A stretch of DNA of 36,180 nt, from positions 1 to 36,180 of the forward strand of contig JBMYTN010000042.1 in assembly GCA_049604415.1 (NCBI GenBank), read 5' to 3'. The stretch is from JBMYTN01 sp049604415 (lineage in GTDB: Bacteria > Pseudomonadota > Alphaproteobacteria > Rhodospirillales > Rhodospirillaceae). Of this stretch, positions 25,457 to 33,722 are shown one piece after another (position 1 is the first letter of the stretch; each line of letters begins with the position of its first letter). The notes beneath the pieces were generated by a model. That model ran no database searches, had not been told where the DNA came from, and saw only the letters and a list, made by a program, of their open reading frames with translations. The position numbers and the translations under genes were made by a program.

Positions 25457-26563
25457 ATGTCTGCGCCCGGTCTCACCCCCTTAACCCGGAGCTTTCTCCT
25501 GCCATTGGTCCCGGCCACGGCAGGAGGGGCCCTGTGGGCGCAGTTGGGCCTCCCCTTGGGGTGGCTGATGGGGGCGGCACTGGTGATCGGGGGGGCGGCC
25601 TTGCTCGGCTTTTCGCTCAAGGTGCCCAAACCCTGCCAGTCCGGGGCGCTGATTGTCATCGGGGCCGGGGTCGGGCTGAGCATGACCCCTGAGACCGCCG
25701 TGACCCTGGGCAGCCTAGCACCGGTTATGGTCTTGGCCACGGCTCTGGGGGTGGGGTGTGCCGTGTTGGCCACCCCGTTCCTGGCCCGACTGGCCGGGAT
25801 CAGCCCGGCGACAGCCTATTTCTCCCTGCTGCCCGGTGGGATCATCGAAATGGCGACCATTGGCGAGGGCCACCAAGCCAATCGCTCGGTGATCGCAGCG
25901 CTGCATGCCATCCGGGTCGGGCTGTTGGTGATCCTGATCCCGCTCGGTTTGTTCTGGCTCCATGCGGGGGATGTGTTGTCCGCCGGGGCCACAACAGAGC
26001 TTTCCCTGCTCTCCTTGAGCTTTGTCTTGCTCACCGGATTGGCAGGCGGGCTGTTGTTTGCCCGGCTGCAGCTTCCGGCGGCCTTTCTGTTGGGGCCGTT
26101 GGTCTTTGTTGGGGTGCTGACGTCTACTGGGGTGTCCACTTGGTCGTCCACTGGCGCGCCCAATGGCGCGCTCGGGGGTGGTTTGCCCGAGGGCCTCCTG
26201 GTGGCAGCGCAAGTCGTCTTGGGCTTTGCCTTGGGCGCGCGCTTTCGCCGCCAGGAGCTCTCGGCCATCCCCCGGGCCGTCATCGGTGCCCTGATGATTT
26301 TCCCGGTAATCATCCTTGTCATGGCCCTGATTGGCGGTGGGTTCCAGGCGCTGTTGCCAAGCGCCTCCCTGGCCACCCTGGTGCTTTCCTTTTCCATTGG
26401 CGGCATGGCGGAGATGGTTCTGACCGCCAAAACCTTGGGCGCCAATGCGGCCATGGTCGCCGCCTTCCAGGTCACCCGCGCCTTCCTGGTCAATCTCTGC
26501 GCCGGTCCGCTTTGGACCGTGCTGTCCAAACGCTCTCTCTTCAATCCCGATAAGAAAGGATGA
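25457..26563 (+). CDS. AbrB-family (AbrB_dup) membrane protein
   Basis: A ~368-residue polytopic protein of the membrane family confusingly named AbrB (Pfam AbrB, AbrB_dup; not the Bacillus DNA-binding AbrB). It has about ten hydrophobic helices in two repeated halves. The first half shows PLGWLMGAALVIGGAAL and LLPGGIIEMATIGEGH; the second shows LLGPLVFVG and FSIGGMAEMVLTAK, matching the duplicated layout of the family. Homologues are putative transporters or ammonia monooxygenase-annotated proteins of unknown substrate. ATG 25457 follows the tctA stop by ten bases and gives the expected N-terminus. Its stop overlaps the start region of the PrpD-like gene, so it belongs to the same operon. 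Confidence 0.8.
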   Translation: MSAPGLTPLTRSFLLPLVPATAGGALWAQLGLPLGWLMGAALVIGGAALLGFSLKVPKPCQSGALIVIGAGVGLSMTPETAVTLGSLAPVMVLATALGVGCAVLATPFLARLAGISPATAYFSLLPGGIIEMATIGEGHQANRSVIAALHAIRVGLLVILIPLGLFWLHAGDVLSAGATTELSLLSLSFVLLTGLAGGLLFARLQLPAAFLLGPLVFVGVLTSTGVSTWSSTGAPNGALGGGLPEGLLVAAQVVLGFALGARFRRQELSAIPRAVIGALMIFPVIILVMALIGGGFQALLPSASLATLVLSFSIGGMAEMVLTAKTLGANAAMVAAFQVTRAFLVNLCAGPLWTVLSKRSLFNPDKKG

Positions 26564-26568
26564 TGGAC

Positions 26569-27996
26569 ATGTCCGTCATGAACAATGCCTTCGCAACCAT
26601 GCCTGCTGGCACCAAAGCCACGGAAGAGGCAGCTGTTTTCGTCGAAACCGTAACCTTTGCCGACATCCCCGAAGACGCTCTGCGCATCGGCAAGCGCTGC
26701 CTGCTTGATGGCCTTGGGCTCTATGTCGCGGGCTCCGGGGAACATTCGGTGCGCATGTTGATCGAAGAGGCCCTGGCCAGCGGCGGCACGCCCGAGGCCC
26801 TGGTGTTTGACGGATCCACCAAGGTCCCGGCCCCGATGGCGGCCCGGGTCCTCGGCACCGCAGGCCATGCCCATGATTGGGATGACAGCCAGGTTAGTGT
26901 GGATCCGGCCCATATTTATGGCCTGTTGACCCATCCAACCATTCCGCCCCTGACCGGGGCTTTGGTCACGGCGCAAAAGCTGGGCGGGGTCAGCGGTAAG
27001 GATTTTATGCTCGCCTTTCTGACCGGCTTTGAGGTTGAAACCAAAATCTCCGAATGGCTGCTGCCGCAACATTACATGTCCGGCATGCATTCCAGCGGCA
27101 CGGTTGGGACCTTCGGGGCCTTTGTGGCGGCGGCAAAGCTGATGAACCTGACCGGGGAACAGCTGCGCTGGGGCTTTGGCATCGCCGCCAGCTTTGCCGC
27201 GGGCATTCGCTGTAACTTTGGCACCATGACCAAGCCGCTTCATGTTGGTCGCGCCGCAGAAAATGGCATCACGGCGGCCTTGTTGGCGGCCCGGGGCTTT
27301 ACGGCGGATCCGGAGGCCTTGGATGGTCCCTGGGGGTTCTTTGCCGTTCAAGGCGGCGGCGCGTCGGAGGAAAAATTCAAACAAGGCTTCGGCAAAACCT
27401 GGACCATTGTCGAGCCCGGCGTGTCGATCAAGCCTTATCCCTGCGGCGTGCTGACCCACCCGACCATTGATCTGATGCTCAAGCTGGTGACCGAAGCCAA
27501 TATCGCGCCGGAGGATATTGAGACCGTGACGGTCCATGCGGGCACCAATATCCTGAAGCCGATCCGCTACCCCATCGCCAAGAACCATCTGCAGGCCAAA
27601 TTCTCCCTGCCTGCCGCCCTGTCGATGATCGCGCTCGCCCGCAAGGCTGGGAAGGTCGAGTTTTCCGATGACTTTGTTGCCTCTGAAGCCATGCAGGCCA
27701 TGCAGCGCCGGATCGAGACCGAGCTTGACCCGGCCATTGAAGCCCAAGGCTTTGACAAGATGCGCTCCCGGATCACCATCAAACTGAAGGATGGCAGTCA
27801 GATCGCGGGCTGGGCCGATGAGCGCTATCGCGGCGGCCCGGAAAATCCCCTGAAAGACAGTGAGGTGGAGGACAAAGTCCGGTCTTGCTGTGATGGCATT
27901 TTGGACGATGCGCAGCAGCAGGCCCTCATTCAGGCCGGTTGGGCGGTGCTTGACCTGGACGATGCCAGCAAGCTGGCGACCCTGATCAACTCCTAA
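26569..27996 (+). CDS. MmgE/PrpD family protein
   Basis: A ~475-residue MmgE/PrpD family enzyme. Family members include 2-methylcitrate dehydratase, cis-aconitate decarboxylase and iminodisuccinate epimerase. Visible features are the N-terminal helical domain, AGHAHDWDDSQV (the His-Asp-Asp region of the active site), GMHSSGTVGTFGAFVAAAKLMNL, FGTMTKPLHVGRAAENG (conserved Lys-Pro and His) and KPYPCGVLTHP. ATG 26569 has AAGGA eight bases upstream; ATGs at 26560 and 26563 are alternatives. It is the last gene of the tct operon and likely handles the imported carboxylate or a product of it. The specific reaction cannot be assigned. Confidence 0.88.
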   Translation: MSVMNNAFATMPAGTKATEEAAVFVETVTFADIPEDALRIGKRCLLDGLGLYVAGSGEHSVRMLIEEALASGGTPEALVFDGSTKVPAPMAARVLGTAGHAHDWDDSQVSVDPAHIYGLLTHPTIPPLTGALVTAQKLGGVSGKDFMLAFLTGFEVETKISEWLLPQHYMSGMHSSGTVGTFGAFVAAAKLMNLTGEQLRWGFGIAASFAAGIRCNFGTMTKPLHVGRAAENGITAALLAARGFTADPEALDGPWGFFAVQGGGASEEKFKQGFGKTWTIVEPGVSIKPYPCGVLTHPTIDLMLKLVTEANIAPEDIETVTVHAGTNILKPIRYPIAKNHLQAKFSLPAALSMIALARKAGKVEFSDDFVASEAMQAMQRRIETELDPAIEAQGFDKMRSRITIKLKDGSQIAGWADERYRGGPENPLKDSEVEDKVRSCCDGILDDAQQQALIQAGWAVLDLDDASKLATLINS

Positions 27997-28011
27997 ATCG
28001 GGCACAAACAA

Positions 28012-28047
28012 GGACCACCCCACCGCAAAGCTCCGGTCGGGTGGTCC
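28012..28047 (+). terminator. Hairpin after the tct operon
   Basis: GGACCACCCCACCG (28012-28025) and CGGTCGGGTGGTCC (28034-28047) pair in a 14-base stem with one mismatch and an eight-base loop, 15 bases after the MmgE/PrpD stop. There is no clear T-tract after it, so it may be a weak or Rho-assisted terminator or an mRNA-stabilising stem. Confidence 0.55.
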
Positions 28048-28148
28048 ACTGCATGGTCTCTGGGGCATTAGAACCAGACAACATCCTTTGGGACGGCTAC
28101 ACTGGGAGGACTGACGCCTACTCCTCATTATCGTCCCGGAGATGCACC

Positions 28149-30794
28149 ATGCGGACTCCTGGCTTCCTGCTGCTCATTGCTTGTCTCTTGGGGCATCCCC
28201 TGTTTGCGGGGCCGGTTTGGGCGCAATCGGCAAACGCCTCCGATCAGTGTCGGCAAGCCTATTCGGACAGGCTGTCCCGTCTGGAGGCTTTTCTCGACAA
28301 GGCCTCGCAGGAGCGGGATCGGGCCGAGCAGCACCGCAGCCAAAAATCCACAGCCTTACAGAAGGCCCGTGCTGACCAGCGCTCTATTCACGCTCACATT
28401 CAAGGACTTCGGACGGCGATAAAGCTCTCTGTCGGTAATTTGGAGAGCAATATTCGTGATAATATCAATAAAGCTCTGGAAAACTCTCAAAGCTATCAAA
28501 TTGCAGAAGAGTTCAAACTGGCCTCTGGGCGCAATATTCAGTTGCCGGACCGTGATTCGGGTTTGGAGGGCATAAGTGATTATGCCACGTTCAAAAAAGA
28601 CATCAGAAAAGCCGAAGCTGACCTGGCGCAAGCCGAAAATGAAGGGCGCATTGCCCGGCGCACGCTCGAAAACGCCACCGCAGAGGCGGTCCAGGCGCGG
28701 CGGGCCTATGACCGCGCGGCACGAACTGCTTTGGGAGCCCGGCGCGCTCTGGAGCAGGCCCATGCCATTAAGCCCGATTGTTCCGGACCGAACGCTGCGG
28801 AGATCGGATTGGCGGGCTTGGATCCGGAAGATTTTGAAGCCCCCGGAACCGGGGTCCATCCCAATGGGGCGAAGGGCGATCTGACCGGCGATGGAACCGC
28901 TCCAGGCTTCGGGGATTACTGGGACCAGCTGCTCACCCCACCAGAGCAGGCGGAAATCGACCTGGAGGAGCCCTGGATTGATATCGATGACATCGGGCCA
29001 GAGGCCACCGACCCAACCGGTGCTGGCGCGCTGTGGAGCGACATGGTCGGGGGCGAGGCGGGCGGTCCCGCGCCCACTGGACCAGATCAAGACGGCTCAG
29101 CCCCTGCGGGTTTTTGGGCAGGCTTTGCCGCCGTTGAAGCCAATAGCGGCACCTTGCCACCCAATGCCGTTGCCAATGGTGGCGCGCCTGCCTCGCCCTT
29201 CTCGGAACCGCCTTTGCATCCGTTTTTTGGCACGCCGATGCCCACCGGTCCCTCTCCGGGACCGCCGCCTGTGACCATGATGCCAACTGTGCCGCCGGAC
29301 ATGCCAAGTATTGCCGCCCAGCCCTTGCCCCCCAATAATCCGGATGGGGACGGGATCACCATGCTGCCAATGATACCGCTCAACCCGCTGCAGCCGGGCA
29401 ACCCGGTGCCGGGCGCCGAGCCAGAGGGCAACACAGCATCCAATAGCGGCACGCCACCATCACCCTTCTCGGAACCACCGTTGCATCCGTTTTTCGGCAC
29501 GCCGATGCCCACGGGTCCCTCTGCGGGAGCGCCGCCCGTGACCATGATGCCTGCTGCGCCGCCGGACATGCCGGGCATTGTCGCCCAGCCCTTGCCCCCC
29601 AATAATCCGGATGGGGAAGATTTCACCATGATGCCGATGATCCCAACCGGCCCGATGCAACCGGCCAGCCCCCCGCCGGTCGCAGGGTCTGGGGAAACGG
29701 ATCCGGCACCACCGGCAGATCGAGATCCGGCACCCACGCCTGCAGTCGCCCCAGAACCGGCACCGGAACCGGCCCCGGCACCGGAACCAGCACCGGCCCC
29801 AGCACCCGACGCTGTGGCGCCGACCATGACCCAAGAGCAGATCGAGGTCCTAGAAAAGTTGCGCCAAGCCATGGAGGCGGGGGTTTTGCCCACTGCGCCC
29901 GCGCCGGGAGGACAACGCCCAAAGCCATCCACGCAATGTCCGGTGGCGGCCATGGATCCCTGTGCCCAGGCGATCAAAGACATTCCCGGGATTGATCCGG
30001 CGCTGTGCCGGGCCACGGCGGAGACGGCCCAGAGCGCCTGTCTGGCTTATCGCAGCGACGCGCTGACCCCGCTGACGGTGGCCCATTGCCAAGCGGGATG
30101 TGCGGCCTTTGCCGCCGAGGCGGCCTTGGGGCTGATGATCTATGAGGCTGCCATGGCGGCGGTGGAGCGCGCCAATGCGCCACCGCCCGATCCCGCCCGA
30201 GACGACCGGATCGACCAGTTGGAACAGGATTTGGTGCTCCGTCTGGAAAAGACCGAGGCGATGCTGGAGGAACTCCAATCCGCCGTGGCGAGCCGACGGA
30301 TCCAGGTCTACACCCATTCTGAATCCGGTGCCGTTGTGCTCCATGACGGCCCCTATTTTGACCCGAAGCCCCCCTTGGTGTTTACCGGCTCCATGCAAGG
30401 CCGTCCCACTACCCAGCAGGCTGGTGCCTTGGCGGCTCTGCTGGCCAATCGCCAAAAACTGACCGAGGCACTGGCAGCCTTGGAAAAGGCCGAGGAAGAG
30501 CGGGAGGCCACGGCCGCCGCCGCTCCCATTGGCGCCTCAGATGCCCATGCGGCGTGGCGCGGCAAGGCTAGAGACTTCTGGGGCAAAGGAATCGGCGCGC
30601 AAGATCCGGATGGCTGTCCCAACAGCGAGGCCCTAATCGCCAAGCGCCAGCAATGCATGGCGCTGTGTGTCGCCCAAGGTGACCCCGATGCCGTCAGAAG
30701 CGGTGCAACACCGATGGAGGTCTGTCGGCGCACCGCCGGGCTATTGGGCTTGGTGACCAAAGTGCCGCTGAAGCCCTGGGTTTCGCCACCCTAA
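28149..30794 (+). CDS. Large secreted coiled-coil and proline-rich repeat protein of unknown function
   Basis: An 881-residue exported protein I do not recognise. A signal peptide (~1-26, ending VWAQS) leads to a coiled-coil-prone segment (~35-205), an acidic linker (~215-330) and two copies of a ~63-residue proline-rich block (~349-411 and ~438-500, SPFSEPPLHPFFGTPMPTGP start) with a period of 89 residues. Next come a PAPEPAPEP tract (~529-555), a cysteine-rich part (Cys ~597, 605, 620, 631, 647, 651), a second coiled coil (~685-715 and 755-785) and a C-terminal segment with Cys ~823, 836, 840, 859. ATG 28149 has GGAG eight bases upstream. The protein is probably periplasmic or surface-located, with paired cysteines oxidised. 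It is convergent with the OmpA-domain gene, 30 bases away. Confidence 0.75.
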   Translation: MRTPGFLLLIACLLGHPLFAGPVWAQSANASDQCRQAYSDRLSRLEAFLDKASQERDRAEQHRSQKSTALQKARADQRSIHAHIQGLRTAIKLSVGNLESNIRDNINKALENSQSYQIAEEFKLASGRNIQLPDRDSGLEGISDYATFKKDIRKAEADLAQAENEGRIARRTLENATAEAVQARRAYDRAARTALGARRALEQAHAIKPDCSGPNAAEIGLAGLDPEDFEAPGTGVHPNGAKGDLTGDGTAPGFGDYWDQLLTPPEQAEIDLEEPWIDIDDIGPEATDPTGAGALWSDMVGGEAGGPAPTGPDQDGSAPAGFWAGFAAVEANSGTLPPNAVANGGAPASPFSEPPLHPFFGTPMPTGPSPGPPPVTMMPTVPPDMPSIAAQPLPPNNPDGDGITMLPMIPLNPLQPGNPVPGAEPEGNTASNSGTPPSPFSEPPLHPFFGTPMPTGPSAGAPPVTMMPAAPPDMPGIVAQPLPPNNPDGEDFTMMPMIPTGPMQPASPPPVAGSGETDPAPPADRDPAPTPAVAPEPAPEPAPAPEPAPAPAPDAVAPTMTQEQIEVLEKLRQAMEAGVLPTAPAPGGQRPKPSTQCPVAAMDPCAQAIKDIPGIDPALCRATAETAQSACLAYRSDALTPLTVAHCQAGCAAFAAEAALGLMIYEAAMAAVERANAPPPDPARDDRIDQLEQDLVLRLEKTEAMLEELQSAVASRRIQVYTHSESGAVVLHDGPYFDPKPPLVFTGSMQGRPTTQQAGALAALLANRQKLTEALAALEKAEEEREATAAAAPIGASDAHAAWRGKARDFWGKGIGAQDPDGCPNSEALIAKRQQCMALCVAQGDPDAVRSGATPMEVCRRTAGLLGLVTKVPLKPWVSPP
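29193..29655 (+). repeat. Two-copy in-gene tandem repeat, 267-bp period
   Basis: The block starting at 29193 recurs at 29460, a shift of 267 bases (89 codons), with roughly 190-200 bases per copy nearly identical. The repeat is in frame and differs mainly at scattered codons, which points to an older duplication rather than an assembly error. It encodes the SPFSEPPLHPFFGTPMPTGP proline-rich unit ending near PNNPDG. Confidence 0.85.
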
Positions 30795-30824
30795 GACCGC
30801 CACCCTAAACCTTTGGCAAAAGCT

Positions 30825-32909
30825 CTATCTGCCTTGGATCAGGGATACCTCGACCCGTCGGTTTAACGCGCGGCCCTGCGGGGTGGCATTGTCATTGATC
30901 GGTTTGGTTTCGCCAAAGCCGACTGGCTTTACGTGGCCACCGGGCGTGCCTCTTGTCTCCAGCCAGCGGGTCACGGCGGTGGCCCGTCTCTGAGATAGAT
31001 CGAGATTATAGTCATCGCTGCCATCGGAATCCGTATGGCCCTCGATCAGGAACCGCCAGGATGGATTGCGCTCTATGGTGCCCAGCAAGGCCTCCAAGGT
31101 CGCGGTGGCCTCGGGCCTGAATTGGTCTGAATCGAAGTCAAAATGGATGCCATAGAGCACCACCCGCCCAACCTCGGCCAAGGCCTTGTCCAGCGACGTG
31201 TCTGCCACCGTGCATTTGGTCGAGACCCCTTCCGGGGCCAGCTGGCCCCACCACCCGCCTGATGTCACGCCGTTTTCGTAGAACAATCCGTTCAGGCGAT
31301 TGCGATCCGCCGAGATCACCATAATCGCGGTGCCGGTTTGCGGTGGTTGTTCCGTCCATTGGAAGCGGAAAAACCGCCCATCGGAAGTCCCGTCAATGGT
31401 GCCATATTGCCAGTCATAGCAGCCGGTCAGGCTCAGGCCGTCTTGGCGCAAATACATCCGATCCCAATTGGTCTCATAGACTCCGCTGAGATCCGAGATC
31501 CGCGCTCCATCCCCGGCCTTGGTGCCATAGGCCTCCAATTCCGAGATCATCATATATTGGGTCGAGCCCCAATTGCTGAGCGCGTCAAGCTTCAGCCATT
31601 GCACCGGTGTGCTGGCGGCGATGTCAAACACACTGCGCTCCAAGGAGGCCGCCTCGGCGGTCAAAAGCGGCGTAAAAGGACCCTCCGCAGAGACATTGGA
31701 GCCCGAGAGGGTGAAGCGCCGCAAACCCCGCGTATCGGAATAGACGCCGCGATTGTCGATGACGAATTGGGACAGCAGGATCGGATCGGCTAACTCATAG
31801 AGGATCTCTGCTGGTTCGACCTGATATTCCTTGGTGTACCAGTTGTTCGTGATCTCCCCGGTGATGGTCATCAGGGCACTGTTGATGCCGGTGTCATATT
31901 GGTTGGACACCCGATAAACCATTGCCCCATTGGCCAAATCGAGCCAATCCTTCGGCGGCTCATCCGGTTCCGCAGGGCTGGGCTGGCTCTGGGCTCCAAG
32001 GCTATCGTTCGTTTGCAGGGCGTTGGCGGCGATATAGGCCTCAGCGCAGTCAACGGCGCCGTTTGCATCCGTCCGGCGTGCCCACCAGCCGCCCTGAAAG
32101 TCTCCATCTCGGTAATACAGGCCGGTGATCACATCGCCTGCCTCTGAGCGGACCATGACCGCCGTGCCACGCAGCTCCGGTTGGATCCATTCAAAACGCA
32201 GGATGCGACCATCGGCCTGCCCTTGCACAACGCCGCTGTCCCAGTCATAGCAGCCCAGCAAGTCTGTCCCGGTTTGATGCAGATAAAGCCCGTTGAAGTT
32301 GGACGCATAAGACCCGGTCACCGCCGTTGTGGGCGCGGGGGGCGGATCCCCGCTGGGCGGTCCATAGGCTTCCACTTCGCTTAAGGCGACATAATCGCTG
32401 GCACCCCAATTGTTGGTGATGTCCAAGCGCAGCCAACGGGCAAGCGTCGGGTTTGGCAAGGCCAGGACCGTCCTGGCATCCTTTTGCGCTTCCGCGCTGA
32501 GAACCGGGGTGAAGGGACCGTCTTGGGAATTTGTGGAGACGGATAAGCTGATTTGCCGTGGCCCCTGGGACGGATCAGCCAAGGAGGTGCTGTCCAGTAC
32601 CAGGGTTTCCAGCAGGACGGGGCGGGCCAATTCAAACAGGAAGGATTGATCGGCGGTTGCTCCGGGTTCGGACAGCCATATGGAGTCCGTATGGCCGGTG
32701 ATCAGGCTCAGGGCACTGTTGGCATCGAAATCCAATTGGCTGGAGACGCTCAGCACCATGCCCCCTTGTTCGGCGGTGAGCCAATCGGGCCCGTCTTGGT
32801 TAGTGTCTTGGTCGTGGTTTTGGGCCAGGGCGGGACGGTTGGGCAAAGCGATTAGGAGCAGAAGGCAGACAACCCCCCAAAGGGATTGGTTTGTCAAAGA
32901 GCAGCGCAT
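30825..32909 (-). CDS. OmpA-domain protein with duplicated discoidin-like and beta-rich modules
   Basis: A ~694-residue exported protein (ATG 32909). After a signal peptide (cleavage after PALA, ~29) a module is repeated twice. It has a discoidin/F5-8C-like beta sandwich (~42-184 and ~321-463, ending WLRLDITNNWG, SEVEAYG and WLKLDALSNWG, SELEAYG). A ~95-residue beta-rich part follows (~198-290 and ~474-567, GCYDW, DGR, GGWW). The C-terminal OmpA/Pal-type peptidoglycan-binding domain (~585-694) shows HFDFDSDQFRPEA and FLIEGHTDSDGSDDYNLDLSQRRA plus NRRVEV. It probably anchors to the cell wall while presenting carbohydrate-binding modules. I infer a role at the outer membrane or periplasm; the partner may be the convergent 881-residue protein. 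Confidence 0.8.
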   Translation of the reverse strand: MRCSLTNQSLWGVVCLLLLIALPNRPALAQNHDQDTNQDGPDWLTAEQGGMVLSVSSQLDFDANSALSLITGHTDSIWLSEPGATADQSFLFELARPVLLETLVLDSTSLADPSQGPRQISLSVSTNSQDGPFTPVLSAEAQKDARTVLALPNPTLARWLRLDITNNWGASDYVALSEVEAYGPPSGDPPPAPTTAVTGSYASNFNGLYLHQTGTDLLGCYDWDSGVVQGQADGRILRFEWIQPELRGTAVMVRSEAGDVITGLYYRDGDFQGGWWARRTDANGAVDCAEAYIAANALQTNDSLGAQSQPSPAEPDEPPKDWLDLANGAMVYRVSNQYDTGINSALMTITGEITNNWYTKEYQVEPAEILYELADPILLSQFVIDNRGVYSDTRGLRRFTLSGSNVSAEGPFTPLLTAEAASLERSVFDIAASTPVQWLKLDALSNWGSTQYMMISELEAYGTKAGDGARISDLSGVYETNWDRMYLRQDGLSLTGCYDWQYGTIDGTSDGRFFRFQWTEQPPQTGTAIMVISADRNRLNGLFYENGVTSGGWWGQLAPEGVSTKCTVADTSLDKALAEVGRVVLYGIHFDFDSDQFRPEATATLEALLGTIERNPSWRFLIEGHTDSDGSDDYNLDLSQRRATAVTRWLETRGTPGGHVKPVGFGETKPINDNATPQGRALNRRVEVSLIQGR

Positions 32910-33031
32910 GGTGGTGTCTCGAGCAATTAGGGTCTTTGTGTTTATCGATGCGATGGTAAAACTCAGTGGTGTGATCTGCGGCAACGGGTGAACAGAGTAT
33001 AGGCTTGGTTGGCCGAATTTGGGAGGCTGTC

Positions 33032-33487
33032 ATGGGCGATGACATTTGGCCCGACAACGTGTTGAGCAAGGGTGCTTCCGGAGAGCTGTTGCCCTTGGTT
33101 GGTCAAATGTTGCGGCTTTTGGTTGGTGTCGCGATGGTGGATCCAAAACAGGTCGAGACTCAGAAACAGAGACGCAGCCTTTTTCGCAGTGATCGAACCT
33201 GTTACGCGACTGCCGCGTTTCACGGTGACCTGTCAGGCCCCCTTTACAGCGAAATCATAGACTATCCGGAAATCAAACAAGCCCTGGAAGCGGAAGAGAT
33301 TGCTCTGGCTTTGTTTGATGACATGTTTTTCGGCGGTGGCTGTGGAGAGGAACCTTGTTGTGGGCCGACCGCCATTTGGTGGAAATCCCACCAAGGATCC
33401 TGGAATGGACGCAAGAGCGTGGAAAACTTTCTTAAGCCATCCAACAGATTTCGGTGGCCGTGGCGCTGGCCCTGGCCACTGCGCTGA
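33032..33487 (+). CDS. Uncertain small hypothetical protein with Trp-rich tail
   Basis: This frame would give a ~151-residue protein from ATG 33032, preceded by GGGAGG five bases upstream. I recognise no family. It has several cysteines (GGGCGEEPCCG) and ends in the basic, tryptophan- and proline-rich sequence RFRWPWRWPWPLR. The ~800-base interval 32910-33722 is otherwise gene-free and its codon use is not clearly coding; overlapping frames on the other strand exist. It may be a genuine lineage-specific gene or chance. Confidence 0.3.
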   Translation: MGDDIWPDNVLSKGASGELLPLVGQMLRLLVGVAMVDPKQVETQKQRRSLFRSDRTCYATAAFHGDLSGPLYSEIIDYPEIKQALEAEEIALALFDDMFFGGGCGEEPCCGPTAIWWKSHQGSWNGRKSVENFLKPSNRFRWPWRWPWPLR

Positions 33488-33722
33488 GGGCTTTTCTGAT
33501 CCGCCCTGTTCAGGGGTTGCGTTGATGCCACAGCCCTGCCGGAACATCTGAGTGCGTGTTCTCTTCTCTTGATCCCATCCACCGTTTTTTCCTAGCTAAG
33601 GGCATTGACGAAGGTGGTGGCCACATAGGGTCTACTGCCCCCCGCGTGACTGGGGTTTGCAGGGTTTGTTTTGAGATGGCCAAGGGTCCGGTGGCGATCT
33701 CCTCAACCACCGTGAGCCAAAG

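Noticed and set aside
25816..28128. Antisense ORF of 770 codons
   Set aside because: It lies opposite the AbrB-family and MmgE/PrpD genes, which have clear family motifs. Its protein shows no recognisable domain; long antisense frames are common in GC-rich coding DNA.
29193..29810. Possible CRISPR-like or satellite repeat
   Set aside because: There are only two long in-frame copies plus a Pro-Ala-Glu tract, explained by repeats in the protein.
29087..30016. Antisense glycine-rich ORF of 309 codons
   Set aside because: It is the reverse of the proline-rich repeats; Gly-rich low complexity arises from Pro codons read backwards.
30795..30824. Bidirectional terminator between the convergent envelope genes
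   Set aside because: The 30-base gap has no inverted repeat or T-run that would form one.
33488..33722. Regulatory or RNA gene in the gap before the MATE gene
   Set aside because: I see no stable hairpin, promoter pair or coding signal beyond chance.
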